Source of the DNA: Bacteroidota bacterium
GTDB taxonomy: Bacteria > Bacteroidota > Rhodothermia > Balneolales > Balneolaceae
DNA: 40,465 nucleotides
Reading direction: 5' to 3'
Assembly: GCA_009926145.1 (NCBI GenBank)
Contig: RFPJ01000002.1
Coordinates: 1 to 40,465 of the forward strand
Below are positions 19,332 to 29,250 of the stretch, piece after piece. The notes below the pieces were generated by a model that did no database searches, was not told the DNA's origin, and saw only the letters and a program-made list of their open reading frames with translations. Position 1 is the stretch's first letter, and every line of letters starts with the position of its first letter. The position numbers and the translations under genes are program-made.

Positions 19332-20144
19332 ATGATGTACACCGCTCGAGATATTTCAGATACGCTAAAAGACACCTATGATTATTTAGCTATTCATGGA
19401 AAGCATTTATTAGGGATTTGGATGCTTTTTGCCGCTCCCCTACTCTTATTGCATCATTTTTTATTATCCAAGCTACCATTAGAAAACGTTCAAGCCCTTA
19501 TGGATTCTGGGGATTTCTGGATTCAGCTTAGTGCCCAAAATTCGATCAATGACATGTTGGGTGGATTATACCCTTTAGTCATTCTATCTGGAGTGATTAC
19601 GCAGGCAACTTCAATCGTTATTATATTAGAACATGTGAAGCGCACTAGAGAGTCCATCGAGTTTGGACCTGAAGATATTGCGTCTCTAGTTCCAAAAATA
19701 GCATTGTTTTCAATTTTATATGCTGGGTTTTCAATGGTACTTGGGCTCTCCATACTGTTTTTTGTTCTTCCCTTTTTCTTCATTGGACCTAAATTATGTG
19801 TCGTTTTTCAAGCTTATCTATTAGAAAATCGCTCATTCTCGGACAGTTTTGTTGATAGCTGGAAATTAACCACCTATCAATTCTGGCCAACTATTGGGCT
19901 CATATTATTACTAATTCTTTTTTCTTTTGTCTACGGTTCTATAATAGAAATCCCAAATAGTTTTCTACTCATTGCCTATGACAATTTAGGAATGGGCGAT
20001 GGGGCTATCGGGAATTTTTTCAGAACACTTAGTATGGGATTCTTTGCCGTCCTAAGCTCGTTAACAACTATTGTATTTCAGGTAGCACTGAGCTTTCACT
20101 ATTTTAACTTGAAAGCACGCAATGGCGATATGATCATTGAATAG
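19332..20144 (+). CDS. Predicted multi-pass membrane protein of unknown function
   Basis: About 270 aa from ATG at 19332 (MMYTARDISDTLKDTYDYL...); several hydrophobic helices. The supplied start at 19269 overlaps ctaB and is less likely. Confidence 0.65.
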   Translation: MMYTARDISDTLKDTYDYLAIHGKHLLGIWMLFAAPLLLLHHFLLSKLPLENVQALMDSGDFWIQLSAQNSINDMLGGLYPLVILSGVITQATSIVIILEHVKRTRESIEFGPEDIASLVPKIALFSILYAGFSMVLGLSILFFVLPFFFIGPKLCVVFQAYLLENRSFSDSFVDSWKLTTYQFWPTIGLILLLILFSFVYGSIIEIPNSFLLIAYDNLGMGDGAIGNFFRTLSMGFFAVLSSLTTIVFQVALSFHYFNLKARNGDMIIE

Positions 20145-20226
20145 CTTTTCATCGTTAGCTTCAATCAGTTACAGCCTGTCTGAAACCTAAAGTTGGAGAT
20201 TGGGAATCTAATTGATGTGGGCTTCT

Positions 20227-22665
20227 TTAGAATATTGGAGGATAGGCCTCGGGATTCGATTCCCTCACAAGGTTATATGCGGCCTGAATAATATCTTCTG
20301 CATTAGGCTTAGAAAAGTAATCACCATCCGATGAGTAAGCCGGTCTATGAGCTTTTGCCGAGAGGCAGACGGGTGCCGCATCCAATAGATAGAATATCTT
20401 ATGCACATCCATAAGTTGCTGAAGCATATAAGCCGTAGCTCCACCGGGTACATCTTCATCTATCAGCAATAACCGATTGGTTTTAGCCACTGATTCCCGA
20501 ATTACTCCCTTTATATCAAATGGAAGTAATGTACGCGCATCGATTAATTCTACCTCCACTCCTAGTTCTTGGAGTTCGGGTAGAACTGATTCAACCAAAT
20601 TTAAGGTGGAACCATAGGATACTATGGTTAAATCATTTCCTTTTTGTACGACATTAGGAACCCCTAGTGGAATGGTATATTCACCTAAATTTTTAGGTCT
20701 TGCCTCTTTCATTCTATAGGCATTCAAGGGTTCAACAACAATGGCGGGATCATCTCCTTGAAGAAGCGTGTTATAGAAACCAGCTGCCTCCGTGAGGTTG
20801 CGAGGCACACACAAATGAACTCCTCTCAAACTCCCCAAAAGTGCCGACATAGGTGAACCAGAGTGCCAAATTCCTTCTAAACGATGGCCTCTTGTACGAA
20901 TAATTACAGGTGATGCCTGCCCTCCTTTTGTTCGATAACGCAAACTAGCCAAGTCATCTGTAAGTACAAATAAGGCATAGAAAATGTAATCCAGATACTG
21001 AATCTCTGGTATCGGTCGCAGCCCCCGAATGGCCATACCAATACCCTGACCAATAATTGTAGATTCTCGTATCCCAGTATCCATAATGCGGTCGACACCA
21101 AATTCATCCTGCAACCCTTCTAAGCCCTTATTAACGTCACCCAATGCCCCAACATCTTCACCAAATGCTACCAATTCGGGATACTTTTTAAAGAGCGCTC
21201 GGAAATTATCGCGAACAATAATTCGCCCGTCAACCATACCCCCCTTTTTATCATAAGTGGGGGCCAGCTCAGCCACAAGAAGTGGTGACTTAGGAGTCTC
21301 GGAGTACAAATGAGTGTGATATCGATCGTGATTCAACTCTTGAAGGGTATCTAACCACGCTTGTAAGTCCTTTTTAGAAGTGGATTGCGTAGATCTGGTT
21401 TTACGAAAAGCCTTATGAATACTTGAAATCACATCTTTTCGAATAGGATTTGGGGTGGATTTTAGTCTGCGAATTATAGCTTCAATCTCAGTTTTCTGAC
21501 TTTGATCAGCCTCTGATAATTCGCCAACTAAGGCATTCAAAAGAGATAATACATGATCACGTTCGGCTTTAATGGGCTGAATGTATGCTTGCCATGCATC
21601 TTGTTTGGCTTGAAGGGCTTCTTTTTGAGCTTCAGCCTCAATGCTATCTAATTCTTCTTCAGAGGCTAATTTTTTTGCTAGAATCCATTTTTTAAACTGA
21701 ACTAAGCAACAATAGTCTGCCTCCCATTCCAAACGCTCTTTTGTTTTATAGCGCTCATGAGAACCCGAACTTGAATGCCCCAAAGGCTGGGTTAATTCTT
21801 CAACATGAACCAATACGGGAATATGTTGATTTCGAGCTAGTTCAGCAGCATGTTCATAGGTTGCTACGAGGTCTTCGTAATCCCATCCCTTTACCGTGAT
21901 TATTTCAACTCCTTCAGAAGTTGAACTACGCTGAAGTCCACTTAGGGCTTGTGAAATACTTTCTTTCGTTGTTTGAAATTTTTTGGGTACGCTAATCCCA
22001 TAACCATCATCCCAAACAGAAATAACAGCGGGGACTTGGAGTACCCCTAAGGTATTCATGGTTTCCCAAAAGACCCCTTCTGAGGTACTTGCATCTCCAA
22101 TAGTTCCAAATACCACCTCATTACCAAAATCAGAAAATCTCCGCCACTCTTCGGTTTGAAGACTTTTTTGGCTTCTATAAATTTTTGAAGCTTGTGCCAA
22201 TCCTGTAATCCTCGCCATTTGACCAGCCGTTGGAGATATACCAGAAACGGTATTTTTATTGTCAACTTGTTTGATCCATTGACCTTGATCATCCACAAAG
22301 CGTGATCCAAAATGAGCATTCATTTGCCTTCCGGCTGAGAAAGGGTCAAAAGCGACATCTGGATGGGCGTATAACTGAGCGAAAAACTGTTCTATGGTAG
22401 CCTCTCCAATGGCAAACATGAAGGTTTGATCACGGTAATACCCACTTCTAAAATCTCCAGGGCGAAAAGCTTTAGCCATAGCCAATTGAGGAAGTTCTTT
22501 ACCATCTCCAAAAATACCAAATTTAGCCTTGCCCGATAAAACCTCCTTTCTACCCACCAGAGAAACATGCCTACTGAGCCAACCTAGATGATAGTCGGAC
22601 AGAATCTCTTCTTTCTTCTTTTTTGAAAAACGAGATTGTTTCTGTTGAGTAGATGTTTCAGACAT
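20227..22665 (-). CDS. 2-oxoacid dehydrogenase E1 component, fused alpha and beta subunits (TPP-dependent)
   Basis: 812 aa; alpha part (FGTIGDASTSEGVFWETMNTLGVLQVPAVISVWDDGYGIS) and beta part (VAFGEDVGALGDVNKGLEGLQDEFGVDRIMDTGIRESTIIGQGIGMAIRGLRPIPEIQY) in one ORF. Confidence 0.93.
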   Translation of the reverse strand: MSETSTQQKQSRFSKKKKEEILSDYHLGWLSRHVSLVGRKEVLSGKAKFGIFGDGKELPQLAMAKAFRPGDFRSGYYRDQTFMFAIGEATIEQFFAQLYAHPDVAFDPFSAGRQMNAHFGSRFVDDQGQWIKQVDNKNTVSGISPTAGQMARITGLAQASKIYRSQKSLQTEEWRRFSDFGNEVVFGTIGDASTSEGVFWETMNTLGVLQVPAVISVWDDGYGISVPKKFQTTKESISQALSGLQRSSTSEGVEIITVKGWDYEDLVATYEHAAELARNQHIPVLVHVEELTQPLGHSSSGSHERYKTKERLEWEADYCCLVQFKKWILAKKLASEEELDSIEAEAQKEALQAKQDAWQAYIQPIKAERDHVLSLLNALVGELSEADQSQKTEIEAIIRRLKSTPNPIRKDVISSIHKAFRKTRSTQSTSKKDLQAWLDTLQELNHDRYHTHLYSETPKSPLLVAELAPTYDKKGGMVDGRIIVRDNFRALFKKYPELVAFGEDVGALGDVNKGLEGLQDEFGVDRIMDTGIRESTIIGQGIGMAIRGLRPIPEIQYLDYIFYALFVLTDDLASLRYRTKGGQASPVIIRTRGHRLEGIWHSGSPMSALLGSLRGVHLCVPRNLTEAAGFYNTLLQGDDPAIVVEPLNAYRMKEARPKNLGEYTIPLGVPNVVQKGNDLTIVSYGSTLNLVESVLPELQELGVEVELIDARTLLPFDIKGVIRESVAKTNRLLLIDEDVPGGATAYMLQQLMDVHKIFYLLDAAPVCLSAKAHRPAYSSDGDYFSKPNAEDIIQAAYNLVRESNPEAYPPIF

Positions 22666-22771
22666 TACTTAGATAAAGAATTATTTGCACACAGACCTAG
22701 ATTAGAGTCCAATACTTGATGACCCTTTCAATATAACGCACACTTTGCAACGATAAAAGTATTTTAGCCGA

Positions 22772-24157
22772 CTATTCTGTAAAACCACCTAAGGTCATCT
22801 TCATAGGATCCAGCGCAGCAATAAGCTCTTGATCACTCAAGTCGGTCATTTCTTTGGCTACATCCATAAGTGGTCTATTTTCTGCATACGCTTTTTTTGC
22901 AATTTTGGCAGCTAGATCATAGCCAATGAGTGGATTAAGCGCCGTAACCAATATTGGATTTCTACCAACTTTATCGGCAATGACGTCTTCTCTCACAGTT
23001 AATATCGACACGGATTTATCTGCAAAATTACGAGCCGCATTGGCAAGTATTTCAATAGACTGCAATAAATTGTGTGCGACTACTGGTAACATAACATTAA
23101 GCTCAAAATTACCCGATTGTCCTGCTATGGTTATGGTGGTGTCATTTCCTATAACCTGAGCACAAACCATGGCAACCGACTCTTCAATCACAGGATTTAC
23201 TTTGCCTGGCATAATGGAAGAACCAGGTTGAAGCGCCGCTAATTGTACTTCTCCTAAACCGCTATTGGGGCCAGAGTTCATCCACCGAAGATCATTAGCC
23301 ATTTTCATCATACCCACGGCAACGGTCTTAAGCTGAGCACTCATTTCAACCGGTGCATCTACAGTAGCTTGAGCTTCAAAGTGGTTTTTGGCTTCTTTAA
23401 ATCTATAACCTGTTTCGATTGTCACTTCTTGGGCAAATAGTTCTCCAAATTTGGCATCTGTATTGATTCCCGTTCCTACAGCCGTTCCACCTTGAGGTAA
23501 CTCGGTTAACCGTTCTAAAGCATCTGTAATTCGATCAATACCTAAGCGCAATTGCCGTGAGTATCCACTAAACTGTTGAGCGATGGTAACAGGCATAGCA
23601 TCCATCAAGTGCGTTCTACCCGTTTTAACCACATGGGCATACTCAGCACCTTTCGCATCAAATGCAGAAGCTAGATATTCCAATGCCGGCAATAGTTGTT
23701 GCTGAATTTGTACCACGGAGGAAATTCGTATAGCTGTAGGTATTACATCATTAGAACTCTGCCCAAAATTTACATGATCATTAGGGTGCACGGGCGTCTT
23801 TAACGTAGGATTCTCCTCGTTTGCCACATGCGATACCACCTCGTTGGTATTCATATTACTCGAGGTTCCTGAACCTGTTTGAAAAATATCTATTACAAAT
23901 TCACTATCAAGTGAACCATCTATAATTTGTTTACAAGCCTGTTGTATAGCTTCGGATACTTCAGGATCCAGTAAACCAAGACTCAGATTCGCTTTCGCTG
24001 CAGATGACTTAATAATACCCAAAGCTTGTATGAAAGCACGATTAAAGCCAATACCACTAATTGGGAAATTATCGGCCGCTCTTTGAGTTTGAGCTCCATA
24101 TTTAGCATTCTGAGGAACCTTAATTTCCCCCATTGAGTCCTTTTCTATTCGAAACAT
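22772..24157 (-). CDS. fumC: Class II fumarate hydratase
   Basis: 461 aa; GSGTSSNMNTNEVV, GRTHLMDAMPVT, GSSIMPGKVNPV signature. Confidence 0.96.
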   Translation of the reverse strand: MFRIEKDSMGEIKVPQNAKYGAQTQRAADNFPISGIGFNRAFIQALGIIKSSAAKANLSLGLLDPEVSEAIQQACKQIIDGSLDSEFVIDIFQTGSGTSSNMNTNEVVSHVANEENPTLKTPVHPNDHVNFGQSSNDVIPTAIRISSVVQIQQQLLPALEYLASAFDAKGAEYAHVVKTGRTHLMDAMPVTIAQQFSGYSRQLRLGIDRITDALERLTELPQGGTAVGTGINTDAKFGELFAQEVTIETGYRFKEAKNHFEAQATVDAPVEMSAQLKTVAVGMMKMANDLRWMNSGPNSGLGEVQLAALQPGSSIMPGKVNPVIEESVAMVCAQVIGNDTTITIAGQSGNFELNVMLPVVAHNLLQSIEILANAARNFADKSVSILTVREDVIADKVGRNPILVTALNPLIGYDLAAKIAKKAYAENRPLMDVAKEMTDLSDQELIAALDPMKMTLGGFTE

Positions 24158-24175
24158 GCGTATTGTCTTATTTGA

Positions 24176-25303
24176 TTATACTTCTAGTTTTTTGGCATAC
24201 ATCCGGTAACGCTTATCGATTCGTGCCCCTAAACGCTCGGCCACATGAATCATCTCGGTATTGTTGTCTAACACCCAACTCAACTCGGATTCAACAAAAT
24301 TTCGTTCTAGTGCACGTTCAATAGTTCGTTGATGGAATAAAGCATCTATTCCTTTGCCCTGATACTCGGGAAGTATGCCCATAAGAGCGGTTCTGATACG
24401 ATTAATTTTGCGCTTACCCCACAGAAATTTTATAAATCCAAAGGGCAAAAGATTCCCATTCATGGTTTTGAAAACTTGATTTAAATCTGGTAAGGCGATC
24501 GAAAAACCCACAGGCTTGCCTTCCCACTCTGCTATATGGGCGAAATCATCATCTAGCACCATTTTAAATTCTTTGGCTAATCCACTTAATTCCTCTATGG
24601 TCAAGGGTAAAAACCCCCAATTATTCTTCCAAGCCTCATTGTAAATATCCCGCACTATTTTAACCTCTTCCGAAATACGCTTTAAGGATACGGCACGAAT
24701 GGTAATCTCTGGATATCTACGCATGATCATTGCTTTGGCTTTTCTCATACGATCGAAGTCTACACTTTCCTTATCTACCACAAAAGCTAATAAGTCTCTA
24801 ACCCCTGTATAGCCCGCATTTAAGGCTAATTTTTCATAGTAAGGCTTGGTATAAGGCATCATGATGTAGGGGTATTTATCAAAACCATCTACCAGAAAAC
24901 CCAAAATATCCATCATACCAGGATTGGTTGGGCCTAAGACTTCTTCCACCCCTTGTTCTTTTAACCAATCTTCCGCTACTCGAAACATTAAATCGGCGGT
25001 AGGCTGATGATCTATACATTCAAAAAAAGCAAAATGGCCCGTATTTAATCCATGTTGCTTGTTGAACCTATCATCAACCACAGCTGCAATTCTGCCAGCA
25101 GGTTTACCATTATGCTCTGCCAAAAACATGGCCATTCTGGCTTGCTTAAAAAATGGGTTTTTCTCGGTGTCTATTAATTTTTTTTGTTCAGATCGTAGGG
25201 GAGGAACAAAAAAACCATCGGTTGCATAGTGTTGATACGGAAATTCTACAAATTCCTTTTTTTCTTGGTCGGAACTTACAAAGGTTATACCACTCGATGC
25301 CAT
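24176..25303 (-). CDS. GNAT-like N-acyltransferase family protein; candidate bacterial ceramide synthase (bCerS)-type
   Basis: 375 aa; FPYQHYATDGFFVPPLRSEQKKLIDTEKNPFFKQARMAMFLAEHNGKPAGRIAAVVDDRFN; GPTNPGMMDILGFLVDGFDKYPYIMMPYTKPYYEKL; 7-nt gap after the SPT-like gene suggests translational coupling. GNAT-like call is strong; bCerS assignment is a hypothesis. Confidence 0.7.
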   Translation of the reverse strand: MASSGITFVSSDQEKKEFVEFPYQHYATDGFFVPPLRSEQKKLIDTEKNPFFKQARMAMFLAEHNGKPAGRIAAVVDDRFNKQHGLNTGHFAFFECIDHQPTADLMFRVAEDWLKEQGVEEVLGPTNPGMMDILGFLVDGFDKYPYIMMPYTKPYYEKLALNAGYTGVRDLLAFVVDKESVDFDRMRKAKAMIMRRYPEITIRAVSLKRISEEVKIVRDIYNEAWKNNWGFLPLTIEELSGLAKEFKMVLDDDFAHIAEWEGKPVGFSIALPDLNQVFKTMNGNLLPFGFIKFLWGKRKINRIRTALMGILPEYQGKGIDALFHQRTIERALERNFVESELSWVLDNNTEMIHVAERLGARIDKRYRMYAKKLEV

Positions 25304-25310
25304 GGCGTAC

Positions 25311-26546
25311 CTAGGAGACTAATGAATTTCCATTTTGATCAATAATTCCATGCTTCAAACCCACTTTACGGAATGCTTCGAGAATTCTGTCCAAATGTTC
25401 ATCGGTATGTGAAGCCATATAACTAGTTCTGAGTAACGATTGACCAGCAGGTACGGCTGGCGGAATGACGGCATTGGCATACACACCTGCTTCAAACAGA
25501 TCTTTCCAAAACTGGAAACACATCATCATCTCGCCTATTACAATGGGTATAATGGGTGTTTCTGAAGTCCATACATTAAAACCTAACTTACGAAGCTCGG
25601 TACGCATATAGGTTGAAATTTCATTTAATCGCGTTAACCTCCAAGGCTCTTCCTCCATAATATCCATAGCCTTCAAGACTGTAGCCACATTAGCAGGCGG
25701 CATAGATGCACTAAAGATGTGTGCAGGTGAGTGATGCCTTATGTATTCGATAACTTCTCGCTTACCAACTAAAAATCCTCCAAGGGAAGCAAATGATTTC
25801 GAGAAGGTTCCACTGACTAAATCAACCTGATCGAGACTTCCAAAAGTAGATGCCGAACCTCTACCTCCTTCTCCAATTACTCCAACAGCATGAGCATCAT
25901 CCAAATACAATCGGGCTCCAAATTCTTGTGATAACTGTATTAAATCGGGTATTTTCGCAATGGTACCCGACATAGAAAATACTCCATCACTAATAATGAT
26001 TTTACCAGCCTCAGGATCCGCTTTTTCTAATAGGCGTCGTAAATGATCCATATCATTGTGCTGATATCTCACTGTTTTGGCCACTGAACATTGAGTTCCA
26101 ACCACGATACAGGCATGATTGTCTTTATCAGAGAAAATGATATCGTTTCGTCCTGCGATCGTTTGAATGGATCCCTCATTGGTTTGATAACCGGTACTAA
26201 AAAGAACACAGGACTCTTTCTGCATGAATGAAGCCAAGCGATCTTCCAACTCTAAGTGAATATCAAGGGTACCATTTAAATATCGTGAACCTGTACAGCC
26301 TGTCCCATACTTTACCAATGCATTTTTTGCCGCTTCAATGGTTCTGGGGTCATTGGTTAAGCCCAAATAATTATTTGAGCCTGCCATAATAACTTCATTA
26401 CCTTCGATTTCGACAATAGTGCCATCAGTAGCTTCTAATGGCTTAAAATAAGGGTATAAACCCATTGCCTTAACCTCGTCTGCCTTGGTAAACCCAAAGG
26501 CCTTCTCGAAGATATCTGACCGTACTAAAGGAGTTGTTTCAGCCAT
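25311..26546 (-). CDS. Alpha-oxoamine synthase, serine palmitoyltransferase / cysteate fatty acyltransferase-like (PLP-dependent)
   Basis: 411 aa; SNNYLGLTNDPRTIEAAKNALVKYGTGCTGSRYLNGTLDIHLELE, DDAHAVGVIGEGGRG, GTFSKSFASLGGF (PLP lysine). The GTGC(A/T)GSR(Y/F)LNGT block looks more like SPT than glycine C-acetyltransferase; no tdh neighbour. Confidence 0.75.
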   Translation of the reverse strand: MAETTPLVRSDIFEKAFGFTKADEVKAMGLYPYFKPLEATDGTIVEIEGNEVIMAGSNNYLGLTNDPRTIEAAKNALVKYGTGCTGSRYLNGTLDIHLELEDRLASFMQKESCVLFSTGYQTNEGSIQTIAGRNDIIFSDKDNHACIVVGTQCSVAKTVRYQHNDMDHLRRLLEKADPEAGKIIISDGVFSMSGTIAKIPDLIQLSQEFGARLYLDDAHAVGVIGEGGRGSASTFGSLDQVDLVSGTFSKSFASLGGFLVGKREVIEYIRHHSPAHIFSASMPPANVATVLKAMDIMEEEPWRLTRLNEISTYMRTELRKLGFNVWTSETPIIPIVIGEMMMCFQFWKDLFEAGVYANAVIPPAVPAGQSLLRTSYMASHTDEHLDRILEAFRKVGLKHGIIDQNGNSLVS

Positions 26547-26660
26547 TAACTAAAATTCAGTTAGGTGGTAAATGTTGTAATATAATTAGTCTGCACAAGG
26601 TATCAAATAAAGCTGGGTGCTTCGTGCTGATCTCTAGTATAGTTTTACAAATGAACTATC

Positions 26661-27920
26661 TCATGAAACTTGATAAAGATACTGAATATATTGCTTCGTC
26701 ACCCTATTCCATGTGAATTTTTCCCAAACCGTTATAAACGCTTGATAAGCTAATTGTTCGGGTTGCTTGGCACGTATTACCATATCTATATACTTAACAT
26801 ACTCATCGATTTGTTTAGTAGGCACTTTATACCCATTAACGCCTTGCTCAACAACATCCCTCATCCCCTCCAAATCGGCACAAAGTACGGGAGTAAAATG
26901 GATATTAGCTTCTAGTAGAACGATGCCAAAACCCTCCATATCACCTGGTACCTTTATATTGGGCATCAGAAATAGATCGGATGCCGCATAGGCCTTGTGG
27001 ACTACATCATCTTCTTGTCTACCGAGTACGTAAACCCTAATTCCTTTTTCCCGAAACAAAGATGCTTTTTGCTTCAAAATATCCTGTATTCGTTGATGTT
27101 CGGGCCCATCTCCAATGAGTATATAATTACAGGCATCATCCATTTTGGGCAACACTTCTTCTATAAACCAGGCATGCCCTTTTCGTTTGACTTGCCTACC
27201 CACCGAAAGTAATAACGGCTCAGCGCCAAGGGATATACCAAGTTGACGTTCCAATCCAGCTCTAGCCGAAGCTTTTAATTCTTTAATCCTACGCTTTGCC
27301 TGCGCTTCTGGTATCTCTAGGAGTTGTTTAACGCTATCCACTGACCATTCACTCTCACCCTTAGGAAGAAAATCGTTCACATGAATACCATTGGGTAAAG
27401 CAACCCCTTTGCTTGCCAACATCCCCCTTTCAATACTGGCTTCTCGGGTTGCCGAGGATACTGAAATGACTCCATCAATGGCTTCAAATATCTTTCGGAC
27501 ATGTCGCTGGTACCACCCATAAGGCATGGTTACATCCTGCCCATGATTAATGGTAACCATGGGAACATCGACCCGTTTTCTAAGCCATCGTGCCATACTT
27601 GCTGTTACCATCGATGAAAAAAGGATCACATCTGGTTTCCACTCCCTTTCAACCCGAGGAAGTAAAATTAGGAGCTTTAATAGAAAGCCGATGGTCTTTA
27701 TTTCAATCCCTTTCCATGCTGTTTTTTGGACAAGGCACCGCAGCTGAATGGATGAATCCTGCGCAAGGGATTCGGATAGTTGCACACTCACTCTTTGCAT
27801 CCCCCCCATGTTATCCAGGGGCGCATCTTCTGGCGGATGTGAATGAGAGATGTAAAGTACGCGTAACGGACCCTTAGAGCTCTCATGTTGCCTTCTATCT
27901 GAATGAATTTTTTGGGTCAT
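26661..27920 (-). CDS. Glycosyltransferase family 4
   Basis: 419 aa; VLYISHSHPPEDAPLDNMGGMQRVSVQL; LLSVGRQVKRKGHAWFIEEVLPKM; GFGIVLLEANIHFTPVLCADLEGMRDVVEQGVNGY. Confidence 0.92.
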   Translation of the reverse strand: MTQKIHSDRRQHESSKGPLRVLYISHSHPPEDAPLDNMGGMQRVSVQLSESLAQDSSIQLRCLVQKTAWKGIEIKTIGFLLKLLILLPRVEREWKPDVILFSSMVTASMARWLRKRVDVPMVTINHGQDVTMPYGWYQRHVRKIFEAIDGVISVSSATREASIERGMLASKGVALPNGIHVNDFLPKGESEWSVDSVKQLLEIPEAQAKRRIKELKASARAGLERQLGISLGAEPLLLSVGRQVKRKGHAWFIEEVLPKMDDACNYILIGDGPEHQRIQDILKQKASLFREKGIRVYVLGRQEDDVVHKAYAASDLFLMPNIKVPGDMEGFGIVLLEANIHFTPVLCADLEGMRDVVEQGVNGYKVPTKQIDEYVKYIDMVIRAKQPEQLAYQAFITVWEKFTWNRVTKQYIQYLYQVS

Positions 27921-29095
27921 TAAGTACTCTTTTTATGCTTTATGGCGTATTCATCAATGACCTTATAATAGTCTTCAACCAGAGCTTGATTAATGGAACT
28001 CCACTGATAATTCATCGCCATAACCCTAGATTGCTGAGCCATTTGCTCTCGCAAACTCGCATCTTCAATTAAAATCCTGAGCTTGGTAATAAAATCCGAT
28101 AAATCACCAGCTTTAGCCAAAAATCCGTTTTGCCCGTCAATGACCAGCGAGCGGGATCCAATGGCATCAGCCACTAAACAAGGCAATCCGCTCGACATGG
28201 CTTCAAGGGTAACATTTCCAAATGTTTCGGTAAAGGAAGGAAACAAAAATATATCCGAACTTGCGTATGCCCGAGCGAGATTATCACCGCTGCAAAATCC
28301 TGTGAAAATTCCATTGGGTAATAATTTTTGAGCTTCCTTCATAGCAGGCCCATCCCCAACTACCATAGCGCGCACCTTCGGGAACTCTTTTTGAAGGCTT
28401 CGCACACTTTCTATATAGGTTCGAAGCTCTTTTTCCCAAACCAAACGAGACACAAAACTCACCACCAATTCATCGTCTGCAATTCCCACCGAACGTCTCC
28501 ACTCTTCATCTCTTTTTTTCGGGTTGAAACTGTCCGTATCAATTCCACGAGCCCATATTTTCATGTGACCATGTATGTGCTCTCGAGCCAGTTCATCGAT
28601 CATGGATTGCGTGGGTACATAGGTTCTTTCACACTGAGGGTAAAACCATTGCATCATTTTCTTAAAAGGCCATTTAACTGGCCCTAAGAATAATTTGTAG
28701 TAATCTACATAACTCAGGAAATGGGTGTGATACGAACTTACAACAGGAACTTTATGCTTCTTTGCCCATTTCAGAGCACCAATACCCAAACCATCTGGGG
28801 TCGCTATATGAATAAGGTCCGGGTTGAAAGCGGCCAGTTCTCGGCGATCTTTTCTAGGGAAATGGGTGGCCACTCGATATTCTTTCCTTCCCGGAACGGG
28901 CATGGAAATTGAAGGGGTAACGATCAACTCCCCGGCATGGGGTACAATAGCAGGTTGTTGGCTACTGGGCGCGAAAATTTTCACCGCAATAGATTCCTGC
29001 TCTAAGTGATGAACCAGGCGATTGAGTGTCAAGGCCACTCCATCTCGTATATGATTATAATTGCCCGAAAATAAGGCAACTCTAAGTGGTTTCAT
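27920..29095 (-). CDS. Glycosyltransferase family 4 (mannosyl-/sulfoquinovosyltransferase-like)
   Basis: 391 aa; VALFSGNYNHIRDGVALTLNRLVHHLE, HIATPDGLGIGALKWAKKHKVPVVSSYHTHF, SFTETFGNVTLEAMSSGLPCLVADAIGSRSLVIDGQNGFLA. Stop and next start share a base (TAATG). Confidence 0.92.
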   Translation of the reverse strand: MKPLRVALFSGNYNHIRDGVALTLNRLVHHLEQESIAVKIFAPSSQQPAIVPHAGELIVTPSISMPVPGRKEYRVATHFPRKDRRELAAFNPDLIHIATPDGLGIGALKWAKKHKVPVVSSYHTHFLSYVDYYKLFLGPVKWPFKKMMQWFYPQCERTYVPTQSMIDELAREHIHGHMKIWARGIDTDSFNPKKRDEEWRRSVGIADDELVVSFVSRLVWEKELRTYIESVRSLQKEFPKVRAMVVGDGPAMKEAQKLLPNGIFTGFCSGDNLARAYASSDIFLFPSFTETFGNVTLEAMSSGLPCLVADAIGSRSLVIDGQNGFLAKAGDLSDFITKLRILIEDASLREQMAQQSRVMAMNYQWSSINQALVEDYYKVIDEYAIKHKKST

Positions 29096-29250
29096 TCGGC
29101 AGTAAGATGTAGGTTATCGACTAACGGTGAATGTGTAATGGTTTACAAGCCGATGGCTTCTTTGTATTTTCTTCTTAGTATTATGTTAGTGAGAGGGAAA
29201 AACAAATGCTGTTTACTCGACAGACTAACAATCTTTAAATATACACATTT

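Noticed and set aside
25311-26546. Annotation as threonine-degrading glycine C-acetyltransferase (kbl)
   Set aside because: No adjacent threonine dehydrogenase, and the GTGCTGSRYLNGT block fits SPT/CFAT better; kept as an alternative to be tested.
27550-27877. Overlapping 65- and 95-aa plus-strand ORFs opposite GT4
   Set aside because: Two frames overlap each other and a real gene; no support.
28328-28687. 119-aa plus-strand ORF opposite GT4 gene
   Set aside because: Antisense shadow ORF within a well-supported glycosyltransferase; no motif or start-site support.
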